Source of the DNA: Pedobacter panaciterrae
GTDB taxonomy: Bacteria > Bacteroidota > Bacteroidia > Sphingobacteriales > Sphingobacteriaceae
Assembly: GCF_001636695.1 (NCBI RefSeq)
Contig: NZ_LGEL01000031.1
Coordinates: 1 to 64,000 of the forward strand
Direction of reading: 5' to 3'
Length of the DNA: 64,000 nucleotides
Shown here: positions 53,245-63,338 of the stretch, piece by piece
How the letters are laid out: every line of letters starts with the position of its first letter
Position numbering within the stretch: the stretch's first letter is position 1
Notes under the pieces: generated by a model
Told to the model about the DNA's origin: nothing
What the model saw: only the letters and a program-made list of their open reading frames with translations
Database searches by the model: none
Made by a program: the position numbers and the translations under genes

Positions 53245-54884
53245 TTTCTTGGGATTATTTTATTTTCACCTTCTATGAGCACATTTTCCTGCAACCCAAA
53301 GCTTTTATACTCATAAGCTACATCTTTTTTCAGATCTTTCAGCAAAACTTCAAAGCTACCATCGGCGCTTATTTTAACAGGGCCTGTCTTTTTCCAGGCG
53401 TCGGCATATAGTGTTTCAACTTGTCCGCGATATGGCCTATAGTAAAACCCAGCTAAATCGGGTTTTATTGTTTTATAATTTAAAACTTTTCCTTTTACCA
53501 ATGTACCCAAGGCCGAGATTTTAGAAGACCCCGTTTGTAAAATAGCAGCTTCAGCAAATACCGGCTCTATATTTTCCAGTTTGATTACCACTGGATTTGG
53601 CCACCGATGATCATCATAGATCCGTTGTGCCTTTACCACTGACACTTCTAATCCTTGTTTTTGTTGCCTGAAACGGGATGATACATCAAGATCCGGTTTA
53701 TATTCGATGATTTTACTATTCTGCCCCAACACACTTATTTTTGTGTGGTCTGTAGATCTAACAGAACGCAACAGAAAAGTTTTGCGCTCTGCCTCTTTCC
53801 ATTCATTTGCATCCATAATAAAGGCATATAAGGTGCCGGGCGCTTTGTAAGTGTAATAGATATTCTGTTCTTTACTCACCACCCAGCTGTGCACATCATT
53901 CATACTTTCATGGTTGATAAAATACCAGCCTGCCATTTCTCTCAAACGGTTTTCCTGCTCATCAGGAAGGGACCCGTCTGCTTTCGGACCTACATTAAGC
54001 AACAGGGAACCGCCCTTAGAATGCGCCTCTATCAGAAGCTGAATAAGCTGGCTGCCAGATTTATAGCGATCATTTGTTGGCTGATACTGCCATGCAGTAC
54101 CCATTGTAATCGGAGAAAGCCAGGGTTGGGTAATTTTGGCACCCGGTAAGGTCTGTTCAGGAGTTAAAATGGCACCCCGGGTAATCAAAATATCAGGCTG
54201 TAATTTCCAGGCCGTTTCCTTAACTGTTTCCTTCGGGTCGCCATCTATAAAAAGCACATCAATTTTGCCATAGTTTTGCATCAGCTCCTCGGTCTGTTTG
54301 CGGTTGTATTCTGCGTATTCCTTTTTAAGCTGTTCATCAAGATTGGTCACGTTCCGGCTAATTGGAATTCCATGTCTGTGCAAAAAATAAAAATCTTCAG
54401 GAGAAAAATAAAAGCCAACATCAAGTCCGGCTGCCCTTGTGGCTTCTACAAATTCTTTTAACAGATCCTTTTTGTACGGTGTCCTGGTGATGTTAAAATC
54501 TGTTGTTTTAGTATCCCAGAAACAAAAGCCGGCATGGTGTTTCGTTGTAAAAACGATGTATTTCATCCCTGCCAGTTTTGCCAGTTGCGCAATCCCTCGT
54601 GGGTCAAAAGATGTAGGATTGAACGTTTTTGGCAAGTCGTTGAAATAGCGTTCGGTAAAATCATCAGAAGCACCGACCAGTGAATGACTGATCACGATCC
54701 CGAGCTGAGCATCCACATTAAAATGAATGAACAGACCTGCTCCTGTGTTTTTTAGCCATTGTTCCCTTTCAGGTTTGTTCAGGTTATAACTGCTGGCTGT
54801 TTCATCTTCTACCACATCATTTTTTTGGGCAAAAGCGTGGCCATATAAGCCCAAAAGGCAAAGGAAAAATATCTTTTTGATCAT
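53241..54884 (-). CDS. GH29 alpha-L-fucosidase
   Basis: This 547-residue enzyme has a signal peptide ending at GHAFAQ. The GH29 barrel shows GLFIHFNVDAQLG, the fucose-binding pair in TTKHHAGFCFWDTKTTDFNI, and the probable nucleophile D214 in DVLFIDGDP. The second part is beta-sandwich. It removes terminal alpha-L-fucose from glycans. It overlaps GH20 by four bases and begins five bases after the SusD stop. The linkage specificity (alpha-1,2 versus 1,3/4/6) is not readable from sequence. Confidence 0.95.
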   Translation of the reverse strand: MIKKIFFLCLLGLYGHAFAQKNDVVEDETASSYNLNKPEREQWLKNTGAGLFIHFNVDAQLGIVISHSLVGASDDFTERYFNDLPKTFNPTSFDPRGIAQLAKLAGMKYIVFTTKHHAGFCFWDTKTTDFNITRTPYKKDLLKEFVEATRAAGLDVGFYFSPEDFYFLHRHGIPISRNVTNLDEQLKKEYAEYNRKQTEELMQNYGKIDVLFIDGDPKETVKETAWKLQPDILITRGAILTPEQTLPGAKITQPWLSPITMGTAWQYQPTNDRYKSGSQLIQLLIEAHSKGGSLLLNVGPKADGSLPDEQENRLREMAGWYFINHESMNDVHSWVVSKEQNIYYTYKAPGTLYAFIMDANEWKEAERKTFLLRSVRSTDHTKISVLGQNSKIIEYKPDLDVSSRFRQQKQGLEVSVVKAQRIYDDHRWPNPVVIKLENIEPVFAEAAILQTGSSKISALGTLVKGKVLNYKTIKPDLAGFYYRPYRGQVETLYADAWKKTGPVKISADGSFEVLLKDLKKDVAYEYKSFGLQENVLIEGENKIIPRK

Positions 54885-54889
54885 TTTTA

Positions 54890-56419
54890 TTAAAGTTTAT
54901 CCCACCAGATGCGGGTTAAGAAATCATTAGGTCCCTGTCTAGCAATTGCTGCGTCAAGAGATGCACGGTTTAAGTTCTGTTCTGAAAGTGGGTAAAGCAT
55001 CCTTCTGAATATTTTGCCTCCGGTTGCATTTCCCGGATATACAACGGGTACCAAAGCCGGATAACCCGTTCTCCTATAACTTGCAAAAGCTTCCTGAGCA
55101 TCAGGAAAGGCTGCCAGCCAGAACTCAGTATAGATCCGGGCCATTTTAGCATCAAAAGTACCGGTAGCATCTAGTTTATGGTATTTAATATAAGTGTTGA
55201 TCTGCAGATCAGTTATTGCACCATCACCTGGTGCAATAATCGCCCATTGTTTCATTGCTGATCTGATGCCCGATTCATATAAAACAGATGCATCTCCAGT
55301 ATACCAGCCCCTTAATGAAGCTTCCGAAAGCAGAAAATTGGTTTCCGCCGTTGTAAATAGAAGTTTAGCACCCGAAAGCAAGAGAACTGTTTTTTGATTA
55401 GGCTCTGAATAAGTTATGAAATCACTCGGTTTTGCACTTAAAGTTGCCGGCATTCCTTTCTGCACCACGGCCGATGTATCGGCAGCTCCATTAACGTATA
55501 CTACAGAAAGAATACCCAGCCTTGGATCCTTATTGTTTTTCAGATAGGTAATAAAAGGCTCCTGATATTTTCCGCCTTCTGTGTTACTGTTCCCATCGGC
55601 TTTAATGTAATCGTCGTTATATAGTTTAAGTGCAATCGGATTCTTGTTTATATCCTGTCCTGCGTTTAAATAGGTGATTTTAGCCATATCGGCATCATCA
55701 GTAATCACCCCTCCGGCAATTGCTTTTTTAACCCATGTTTCCGCCAGTGCCGGATCCACCTTAGTCATACGCATTCCTAACCTCAGCATTAAAGAATAAG
55801 CAAACTTTTTCCATTTGCCGGTATTCCCCGCGTAAATTAGATCTGCAGCTCCAAAGGTTGCCCCTGTAGCGTTCAAACTAGTTGCAGCCTCCTCTAGTTC
55901 CTTTAATATATTCAAATAAATATCCTTCTGAGCATCGTAAACAGGCGTATAATTGGCATTTGTATATCCTTTCACCGCTTCGCTGTAAGGAACATCTCCA
56001 TACAGATCCGTAATCCTGCTGTAGCAATAGGCCTTCCATATTCTGGCAGAGGCCAATAGGTTAACCTGTTCAGGATTTGGAGATACATTATTGATCACCA
56101 GTTCCAGTTCATTTATCTCCTGATAATAAGCGGCACTGAATACTCCTTCCGATTGCTGGCTTTGACTAGATACATACTTAGAACCAAAACCGGCCACATC
56201 ATTATAACTTGTGGTGTATTGCATCGTACCCAGCAATAAGTTCAGGTTGTTCTTTGCACCATCGTACAGCGCTTTTGTAAAAACAAATGAAGGCTGAATA
56301 TGTGCCGAAGCTTCCGGATCGGTATTAATCTCCTCAAAATCCTTGGTACACGATGTTATGGTAACGGCAGTAAGAAAAAATGCTAAAACTGCTATATATT
56401 TTTGATTGTACATTCTCAT
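54890..56419 (-). CDS. SusD/RagB-family surface glycan-binding lipoprotein
   Basis: This 509-residue lipoprotein has an N-terminal hydrophobic segment followed by the lipobox-like TSC-TKDFEEI; the Cys would be lipidated and held at the outer membrane. The rest is a SusD-like (SusD-like_2) helical fold: FEEINTDPEA, ASARIWKAYCYSRITDLYGD, YLNILKELEEAATSLN. It binds glycan at the surface and delivers it to the SusC barrel encoded just upstream, 11 bases away. An in-frame Met two residues downstream (56413) may be the true start. Confidence 0.94.
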   Translation of the reverse strand: MRMYNQKYIAVLAFFLTAVTITSCTKDFEEINTDPEASAHIQPSFVFTKALYDGAKNNLNLLLGTMQYTTSYNDVAGFGSKYVSSQSQQSEGVFSAAYYQEINELELVINNVSPNPEQVNLLASARIWKAYCYSRITDLYGDVPYSEAVKGYTNANYTPVYDAQKDIYLNILKELEEAATSLNATGATFGAADLIYAGNTGKWKKFAYSLMLRLGMRMTKVDPALAETWVKKAIAGGVITDDADMAKITYLNAGQDINKNPIALKLYNDDYIKADGNSNTEGGKYQEPFITYLKNNKDPRLGILSVVYVNGAADTSAVVQKGMPATLSAKPSDFITYSEPNQKTVLLLSGAKLLFTTAETNFLLSEASLRGWYTGDASVLYESGIRSAMKQWAIIAPGDGAITDLQINTYIKYHKLDATGTFDAKMARIYTEFWLAAFPDAQEAFASYRRTGYPALVPVVYPGNATGGKIFRRMLYPLSEQNLNRASLDAAIARQGPNDFLTRIWWDKL

Positions 56420-56430
56420 TTCTAAATTCT

Positions 56431-59400
56431 TTAAAATTTAACCATTAAATTCAAACCAAAAGTCCTTGTCCTTGGTAAACCGATTGATTCAAATCCCTGT
56501 GCGTTGCCGTTTGTATAGCTTGATTCAGGGTCAAAAGTATCCGTTTTCTTATACAGCGTCAGGATATTCCTGGCCACAAAAGAGATACTTGCCGACTGAA
56601 TTTTAACAGCCTTCAGGCTCTCCACCGGAATGTTGTACGACAGAATTGCCTGTCTTAATTTTATGAAGCTGCCATCATGAACAAATAGTTCCGAGTAATT
56701 TCTCATATCATTATAATATGCCCTCAGGTCAGATACAGGAATAGTTGCCGAATATGGATTTCCCGCCTGATCAACACCACTTAACGCCAATCCGTTTTCC
56801 CTTCCCGGCAAGGTCGATTTCATCAGACCCAAACGGGTCGCATATACTTCTTTTATAGAAAACACCTTGTTTCCGAATTTTCCATCAACCAAAAAGCTAA
56901 AATTAAAAGCACCAAAACGGAAATCCTGGTTCAACCCCATTGTTAATGGCGGTACACCATCCCCCAATTCCTCTAAACCGGTAGCAACCGGCCTATTGGT
57001 ACTTGAGTTGTAAACAATCGTTCCTTCACTATTCCTTAATATTTTTGTTCCTACAATAGTACCATAAGAACTTCCTACCGTTTGGTTAATGTAGCCCCAG
57101 TTACCTACGGTATTTGCCACCTGAAAAGTATTTGTTCCCTCCACCAGCTTAATAACCTCACTTTTGTTGTAGGCTAAATTATAGCTGATGTTCCAGCTGA
57201 ACTTATCTTTTGAAACCGGTGAGCCTGTCAGCAATGCTTCTATACCTTTATTGCTCAATTCTCCAACATTCAATACCGCATTGCTATAACCGGATGTTGA
57301 TGAAATCGCCGCATTTAAAATATCATTGGTTGTTTTACGGCTGTAAGCCGTGAAATCCAATCCCAGCCTTCCTTTAAACATTTTCAGTTCAAACCCAGCT
57401 TCATACGTTGACGAGGTATAAGGTTTAAGGTTCTGATTAGTGATATCATTACTGCTCACATTCTGTAACGGCAGGCCTGAACTTGGCACATTACTGTAAG
57501 TAAGATTAATGCGGTAAGGATCTGCCGCACCACCACCAACTTCTGCCCATGATGCCCTGATCCTTAACATATCAAATACAGAAGGAAGTTTAACAGTTTC
57601 CGACAGCACAAAGCTTCCTCCCACACTTTGATATAAAATGCTGTTATTTTGAGGGCTCAAAGTAGAAAACCAATCGTTTCGGGCAGTATAGGTTAAAAAC
57701 AGCTTATTATCATAGTCGAAATCTGTTGATCCGAAAACCGAATTTGTTCTTATCCTTTGATAGATCGGGATGGTACTTGAAGTAGCTAGATTTTTATAGC
57801 TGTAAAAGAATGGAATCGTAAAAGTTAAACCATCCATGTTCAGCTGTTTATTTTCGAACCTCCTGCTGTTTACACCCCCTAAAACTGAAACCCCAAATTT
57901 TTCAGTAATCCTTGCCTTGTAGTTTCCTGTTAGCAATGCATTGGTTTCCGAAACATCAGATTTTAAGCCGGAATACTGACCATTGGGGATATAAATATCT
58001 CCGGTAGGCAGGATATTGGTATAATTATAATTGTAGAAATCCCGGCTGATCACACCTTTTAAAGAAAAGTTTTTTACAATATCGTAGGTAATCGAACCTT
58101 GACCAATAAACCTGTTCTTGGTATCATTTTCCTGATATTTGTTGATCACAAAGTAACCGTTGGTGGCAATGCCAGCATCATTCCAGGGGGTCTGGTTGCC
58201 TGCCGCATCGTAGCCCGGAGCAAGCCATCTAACATCAACCGTGTTGGCAACCTCATAAGGTGTCCAGTTTGGGTTACCCAGCGCATCCCCGGCAAGAGTC
58301 CTGTTAAAACCTCGTTCCAGATTGTACTGAGCTAAACCCTCAACCCTTATTTTATCATTAATTTTTGCATTGATATTCAGATTAGCCGTTTGCCTTTTAA
58401 AACGGGTACTTGAAATTATACCCTTACTATCTAAATCAGCTATCGATAAGCGGTAAACAACACCATCCGTTCCGCCCGAAAAAGCAACAGTATTCGTAAA
58501 GTTTGTTCCCGTAGCATAGAAATTTTTAATATTATCCTTCTGGGCACTATAAGGATGCGTCAGGCCATCTGCTGCAACGTAATCTGAGCCGTCTATTTTA
58601 GCGCCAAAAGATAACCTTCCTGTAGCAATCGCATCATTTTTAGTCATTGGCTTAACACCATTTAAGCCCTGGCCATATTCGTACTGGTAATCGTTATCGT
58701 TAATCGCCTCTTCAATGGTATACGTAGAATTGTATTCCACTCCTATGCCTTTTTGTTTTCTGCCTTTCTTGGTGGTAATTAAAATCACCCCGTTACTTGC
58801 CCTTGATCCGTAGAGAGCTGCGGCTGTCCCACCTTTAAGAACAGTGATCGATTCAATATCATCCGGATTTATACTCCCTATTCCATCACCCCGGTCTACA
58901 TTGGTAGCAAGTGTATTGGACGTGGCCGATCCACCCGGAACAGAATTGTCAATGGGCATTCCATTTACAACATATAATGGCTGGTTATTTCCGTTAAAAG
59001 AACCATTCCCTCTTATAATCACACGACTTGATCCACCTGGTCCGGTAGACAGGCCTGTTGCATTTACCCCGGCAACTTTTCCTGTCAATGCATTGGCAAT
59101 GTTGTTTTCACGGGCCTGGGTAAATTCAGATCCCTTCACTTCGGTTACCGAATAACCCAATGCTTTGGTGTCTTTTTTAATACCTAAAGCAGTAACTACA
59201 ACTTCATTAAGCTTGCTGCTGGCTTCATGAAGTTTAATCGTTAATGGCGTTCCAAAGTCAGTTACCTTCACATCAACAGGATCGAAACCTACAGATGCCA
59301 CAGATAAAACAATTACCTGGTTTTTCATTTCGGAGGGTACTTTCAAGCTAAACTGCCCTTGAGTATCGGTAGAGATACCGGTTTTTGTCCCTTTGATATA

Positions 59401-59844
59401 AACGGTAGCTCCAATCAGAGGTAAATTGTCATTTTCTGAATAAACAGTTCCTGATATAACATCCGCCTGATGCACCTCGCCACTTATATCAATAATGATA
59501 AACTGGGCAGGATTAATTTTATTGAATGCAAGCTGGGTACCGCTTAAGGTTTGTTTTAATGCTGAGGTCGCATCCAAAAAATTCCTAACCTCATTTTCGC
59601 CCAGGTTAATGGTTTTATTTTCAAGTATTCCTTCACGATAGGCAATCTTGATATCGAATTTCTTCTGAATGAACTCGATCGCCGCTTTGAGCTGCATTTT
59701 TCCATCGCTGGAAACCTGCCTCATTTTATTCTGATGCGCCATGTTATTGGCCATCAGTTGTGCATTGCTGAAAATGCTGAAAGCGCATAGCAAGCCTGTT
59801 AGGCAACAGCGTCTGGCTGCCCTGATAAGGTAAAGTATTCCCAT
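56431..59844 (-). CDS. SusC/RagA-family TonB-dependent receptor with STN domain
   Basis: This 1137-residue outer-membrane importer begins with a signal peptide and an STN domain (about 50-120: LKAAIEFIQKKFDIKIAYRE), found in receptors that signal to FecR. A carboxypeptidase-like domain (ISGTVYSENDNLPLIGATVY) follows, then the plug (ANALTGKVAGVNATG, NPDDIESITVLKGGTAAALY, GSRASNGVILITTKKG) and a large beta-barrel to the end (FGLNLMVKF). It imports glycans bound by its SusD partner with TonB energy. The STN domain and the ECF/FecR pair directly upstream show that substrate binding triggers transcription of the locus. Confidence 0.97.
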   Translation of the reverse strand: MGILYLIRAARRCCLTGLLCAFSIFSNAQLMANNMAHQNKMRQVSSDGKMQLKAAIEFIQKKFDIKIAYREGILENKTINLGENEVRNFLDATSALKQTLSGTQLAFNKINPAQFIIIDISGEVHQADVISGTVYSENDNLPLIGATVYIKGTKTGISTDTQGQFSLKVPSEMKNQVIVLSVASVGFDPVDVKVTDFGTPLTIKLHEASSKLNEVVVTALGIKKDTKALGYSVTEVKGSEFTQARENNIANALTGKVAGVNATGLSTGPGGSSRVIIRGNGSFNGNNQPLYVVNGMPIDNSVPGGSATSNTLATNVDRGDGIGSINPDDIESITVLKGGTAAALYGSRASNGVILITTKKGRKQKGIGVEYNSTYTIEEAINDNDYQYEYGQGLNGVKPMTKNDAIATGRLSFGAKIDGSDYVAADGLTHPYSAQKDNIKNFYATGTNFTNTVAFSGGTDGVVYRLSIADLDSKGIISSTRFKRQTANLNINAKINDKIRVEGLAQYNLERGFNRTLAGDALGNPNWTPYEVANTVDVRWLAPGYDAAGNQTPWNDAGIATNGYFVINKYQENDTKNRFIGQGSITYDIVKNFSLKGVISRDFYNYNYTNILPTGDIYIPNGQYSGLKSDVSETNALLTGNYKARITEKFGVSVLGGVNSRRFENKQLNMDGLTFTIPFFYSYKNLATSSTIPIYQRIRTNSVFGSTDFDYDNKLFLTYTARNDWFSTLSPQNNSILYQSVGGSFVLSETVKLPSVFDMLRIRASWAEVGGGAADPYRINLTYSNVPSSGLPLQNVSSNDITNQNLKPYTSSTYEAGFELKMFKGRLGLDFTAYSRKTTNDILNAAISSTSGYSNAVLNVGELSNKGIEALLTGSPVSKDKFSWNISYNLAYNKSEVIKLVEGTNTFQVANTVGNWGYINQTVGSSYGTIVGTKILRNSEGTIVYNSSTNRPVATGLEELGDGVPPLTMGLNQDFRFGAFNFSFLVDGKFGNKVFSIKEVYATRLGLMKSTLPGRENGLALSGVDQAGNPYSATIPVSDLRAYYNDMRNYSELFVHDGSFIKLRQAILSYNIPVESLKAVKIQSASISFVARNILTLYKKTDTFDPESSYTNGNAQGFESIGLPRTRTFGLNLMVKF

Positions 59845-59895
59845 AGTTTGGTTTAGTTTAGTTTTAGTTTAATTAATTTCCCTCCATTAACTGTG

Positions 59896-60924
59896 TTAAT
59901 GTTTAATTGTTATAGTTTTATCCTCTTGTAAAACACGAATATGGTGTGTATCTGAAATAATCCGGAACAGATCGTTAACATCTGAAACGTTTATTTCCCC
60001 TTCTATCCTATACGTTGAAATAGAATCATTTTCTATCCTTACCTGGTACCCCAACTCATCTTCCAAAACCAGAGCAATCTCTTTTATAGTTGGATTTTTA
60101 AAGGCCAGGTGATGGTTTACCCAAAGCGTTAATTTCTCAGGATCGGCCAGGCGCTGAAGTACAGTTTTTACATTTTTACCATGCTGCAGATAATCTCCCG
60201 GAGTTAGAACAATGTTTTTGGTTTTCGATTGTACTAAATCAGGATAGCTGATCTGAATTTTGCCGCTTATTAAGCCAACACTGGTCTTGTTCCTTCTGTT
60301 TTTTACATTAAAGGTAGTACCCAGAACTTCAATATTAAGGTCACTGGAATGGACAATAAATTTCTCCATGGGCTTTATATTGCCAGGATCATTATTGATA
60401 TGCTTTACCTTGAAAAGCCCTTCCCCAGTCAACCAAACTTCACGGATGCCATCACGAAAGTTGCGGGCATAAACAATTTTCGAATTGCCATTTAAAATCA
60501 CGACCGAACTATCTGGTAAAAGGATGGTTTTTACATGTCCAAATTCTGTATCCTGATGAACTTTACTGGCATATAAATAGAACATCACACCAGCTAAAAG
60601 GAACAGAAAAAAACTTGCAGCAATTTTCTGTACATAACCTAACCTGAATACATTTAGTTTTTTGCTTTTCGAAGCGTTAATGGTAGATGAAATTCTTTCA
60701 AAAACGGCTTGTTGTGATTTTTCGTTATAAAAGGTTTCCTGTTTCCGATAGGTACTTATCAGTTTGGAGGCAGATTGGATAATTACCGCTCTTGACGGAT
60801 TATTATTTACAAATCTGGTCCAAAAAACAAGATCTTCTTCAGAAGGATTAATGACATACCTTAAGAAGTCATCGTCATGAAGATAATCTTCAATTGTAAA
60901 ACCTATATATTTTTTTAAATCCAT
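59896..60924 (-). CDS. FecR-type anti-sigma factor
   Basis: This 342-residue protein has a cytoplasmic N-terminus of about 100 residues, one TM helix (AASFFLFLLAGVMFYLY) and a periplasmic FecR domain at about 125-220 (TILLPDSSVVILNGNSKIVY), followed by a C-terminal domain (LAFKNPTIKEIALVLEDELG, TYRIEGEINVSDVNDLFRII). It holds the ECF sigma factor until the SusC STN domain signals a substrate. The start used is the ATG at 60924, giving MDLKKYIGF; an upstream in-frame Met would add a hydrophobic leader not typical of the family. SusC starts 51 bases downstream. Confidence 0.95.
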   Translation of the reverse strand: MDLKKYIGFTIEDYLHDDDFLRYVINPSEEDLVFWTRFVNNNPSRAVIIQSASKLISTYRKQETFYNEKSQQAVFERISSTINASKSKKLNVFRLGYVQKIAASFFLFLLAGVMFYLYASKVHQDTEFGHVKTILLPDSSVVILNGNSKIVYARNFRDGIREVWLTGEGLFKVKHINNDPGNIKPMEKFIVHSSDLNIEVLGTTFNVKNRRNKTSVGLISGKIQISYPDLVQSKTKNIVLTPGDYLQHGKNVKTVLQRLADPEKLTLWVNHHLAFKNPTIKEIALVLEDELGYQVRIENDSISTYRIEGEINVSDVNDLFRIISDTHHIRVLQEDKTITIKH

Positions 60925-60999
60925 TAAGAAAAGCAAGCTGATTATACCTACTATATACACAGACCCATCAAAACTATCCCTTCAAATTGGAAAAAAAAA

Positions 61000-61626
61000 T
61001 TAATTTATTACTAAACTGCTTTTTTTCAGGAGTAAAAGAGTCAGAAAAACGAATAGATCTCCTGCCTTAACATTCTCCTGCAGCTTATTTATAGCCTTAT
61101 AAAGGAGCTTGTAGGCCGAAGTTTTATTAAGGCCCATAATATCTGCAATTTCTTCATAGTCCAGACCCTCATAAAATCTGAGATAAATAATTTCTTGCTG
61201 CCTTGAGGGCAGAGACTGAATTACAGTTTTAATTTTAGATTGGAGAATCTGCTCAGATTCGTTTTCAATAAATATAGTATCGGATGAAGCTTCGAAATGG
61301 AAAGGGTAATCTGCATTTTCGCCAACTAATACAAACCGCTTTTGCTTTTCCATTTTACGGAACAGCAGGTTTCTTAAAGACTTATACAAATAGTTCCTAA
61401 CAGAGATAGGATTACCAAGTTTTGTCCGCTTGGACCAAAGTTCTACAAAGAGATCATGTACCGCATCCTCTATCAGTTCAGTATTATTTGTAAACTTATG
61501 TCCGTAATTGTTAAGTATTTTAAAGTGGGTATTGTACAGTTCAACATAGGCATTCCAATTTCCCGACTTGAAGGAAACCCAAGTATCCGGATTCATTGAA
61601 TAATCAGAGACTGAATTGAAGGCCAT
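61000..61626 (-). CDS. ECF sigma factor (sigma-70 family)
   Basis: This protein of about 208 residues has sigma region 2 (LYNTHFKILNNYGHKFTNNT then AVHDLFVELWSKRTKL) and region 4 (LPSRQQEIIYLRFYEGLDYE then IADIMGLNKTSAYKLLYKAI). It is the sigma partner of the FecR gene 75 bases downstream, and directs expression of the glycan locus. The C-terminal tail LFVFLTLLLLKKSSLVIN is hydrophobic, which is notable for a soluble sigma factor. The start is taken as the ATG at 61626; one at 61599 (MNPDTW) is also possible. The longer frame from 61695 has no family support. Confidence 0.92.
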   Translation of the reverse strand: MAFNSVSDYSMNPDTWVSFKSGNWNAYVELYNTHFKILNNYGHKFTNNTELIEDAVHDLFVELWSKRTKLGNPISVRNYLYKSLRNLLFRKMEKQKRFVLVGENADYPFHFEASSDTIFIENESEQILQSKIKTVIQSLPSRQQEIIYLRFYEGLDYEEIADIMGLNKTSAYKLLYKAINKLQENVKAGDLFVFLTLLLLKKSSLVIN

Positions 61627-61720
61627 AACATTAATAATACTCGAACATAATAAATTAATGTCATTATCTTCATTTAATGTCCAAATAATAATCATTAGTC
61701 ATCCGCAGATTGTACATCCT

Positions 61721-62650
61721 TTATTGGCTTGTAAGCCATTTTACCAGTTCTATTTCATTAGCAATGCTCCAGGAATGTGGATGTTTTATGTTATTCGGTT
61801 TCCGGAACCCCTTGCCCGTTGTTGTTACTAAAATAGCCTTGATGTTACCCAACTGGTGCAATTCATTGATCATAGCAACTTGGTCTATGATATTGATATA
61901 AGAATAATCGTACCCTCTTTCTTTTAGCCACCATTGTATATCCGGCTCTGAAATAATCATAACAGGTGTATTTTTCAACAACTTTACAGCGCTTTGCGTA
62001 GTGTCGGAAAATGAATAAGGAGATACATTATAGAAATTATCAATCGAATTTTTAGGGTTCCCTCCCATCTCCTTTTCAATTCTGTCGATCATGTAGGTAA
62101 CTTCACTATTGAGAGGGGTCTTCCCATTAATTCTTACCAACCGATTCGCACCATTATAAAAACGTTCCCAATCTAGCGGGGGATCAACGGCAAAAACCGC
62201 TTTAGGTTTTAATGGATAGTTATTCCTTGTAGCTAGCTCAGCATATTTCACAGCGCAACTTCCGCCAATTGAAAATCCACCGATGTAAAAGTCCTTTCCT
62301 TGCAATTTGTATTTATCAACTACACTGGAAATCTGTTCTTTTAGCGACTGTTGCGAGGCACTATCCACACCGAAATACAAGGGGCCGGTTTTTAATACGG
62401 GAATAATCGTTAAAATACCCTGCGAAGCCGCATATTTAGGTAGTCCTGTTTGTATCAAAACATTTTCCGGTGAGGCTCCGAAACCATCCAATAAGAATAT
62501 AAAAGCTTTTACAGGCATGTTCTCTGGCAATACCGCGATATACATGTTATTGGTTGTATCGTTTGCATCAAGGTAAATTTTCTCAATTTTTTGCGCAAAA
62601 GAAAAGTTAGCAGTAAGTATTAAAACAATTAAAAGCTTAATTCTTTTCAT
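61721..62650 (-). CDS. Exported alpha/beta hydrolase (esterase-like)
   Basis: This 309-residue protein has a signal peptide (MKRIKLLIVLILTANFSFAQ), then an alpha/beta-hydrolase fold with the nucleophile elbow GGFSIGGSCAVKYAE, whose Ser is the likely nucleophile. A possible oxyanion region is FIFLLDGFGASPENVL. A late His (KHPHSWS) and an Asp (ISEPDIQWW) could complete the triad. The family is close to esterases and dienelactone-hydrolase-like proteins. It is on the strand of the ECF gene but upstream, 94 bases away from it; it could be part of the same locus or independent. The substrate is unknown. Confidence 0.75.
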   Translation of the reverse strand: MKRIKLLIVLILTANFSFAQKIEKIYLDANDTTNNMYIAVLPENMPVKAFIFLLDGFGASPENVLIQTGLPKYAASQGILTIIPVLKTGPLYFGVDSASQQSLKEQISSVVDKYKLQGKDFYIGGFSIGGSCAVKYAELATRNNYPLKPKAVFAVDPPLDWERFYNGANRLVRINGKTPLNSEVTYMIDRIEKEMGGNPKNSIDNFYNVSPYSFSDTTQSAVKLLKNTPVMIISEPDIQWWLKERGYDYSYINIIDQVAMINELHQLGNIKAILVTTTGKGFRKPNNIKHPHSWSIANEIELVKWLTSQ

Positions 62651-62859
62651 CGTAATAAATTGTTTTAATGATAATGAAGGACATTGTATAAAGGTAGGAT
62701 AATATAACCTAAAGAATATGGAGTTATTCCATCTTTGAAAACCTTACATTGAGAAGATTCAAGCTACCAACTTTAGAGTCTCCACATCTTTAGTCAATCT
62801 GGCACTTGAAAAAACAGACGAAAAATAACTAACACTAATTCTTAAAATGTTAAAACATA

Positions 62860-63306
62860 TTAGGAATGTAATCTTACAAACAGGATATAATCTGTATTCA
62901 CGGGTTTGATATTATGCAGCTTCATTTCTTTAGCTATTTGTGCACGATGATAGGTGCCATGATTAAAAGTGTGCAGTAATATATCTACAACAGAGGTCTC
63001 AAAACGAACACCTGTTGATATGGTGTATTTTATCGTCTGCGTACCAATTGCTTTAAGTTGTTCTGCTTGCGTTAATCCGTTTGCACCTTCCTCAAGTAAT
63101 ATTCTGCAAGTTTCCAGGTTATGTAATTGCCAAACACCTACCGTAGCGGTGGTGCCGTTAATTCTGGAAGCCCATATTAATTGTGCATTTACAATGTGAC
63201 TAAACAGTTGGATACAAGATTCTGGAAGCAAGCTGGAATTGGAAATCAAGGCATCTAATAAAAGAGAATTTGCCCAGTTGTTGTATTGACAGAGTTTGCT
63301 TAACAT
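62860..63306 (-). CDS. DinB family protein
   Basis: This 148-residue protein has the four-helix DinB/YfiT fold. The typical pieces are an N-terminal YNNWANSLLLDAL, ESCIQLFSHIVNAQLIWASR with a metal-binding His, and LLHTFNHGTYHRAQIAKEM, which holds two more metal His. DinB proteins bind a metal and in some cases act as thiol-dependent transferases; this member's role is unknown. It is the neighbour of a secreted small protein on the same strand, with a 32-base gap, but no operon link is clear. Confidence 0.87.
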   Translation of the reverse strand: MLSKLCQYNNWANSLLLDALISNSSLLPESCIQLFSHIVNAQLIWASRINGTTATVGVWQLHNLETCRILLEEGANGLTQAEQLKAIGTQTIKYTISTGVRFETSVVDILLHTFNHGTYHRAQIAKEMKLHNIKPVNTDYILFVRLHS

Positions 63307-63338
63307 AGAATCTTCTTTTGGCTTAAAGTTATGGACAT

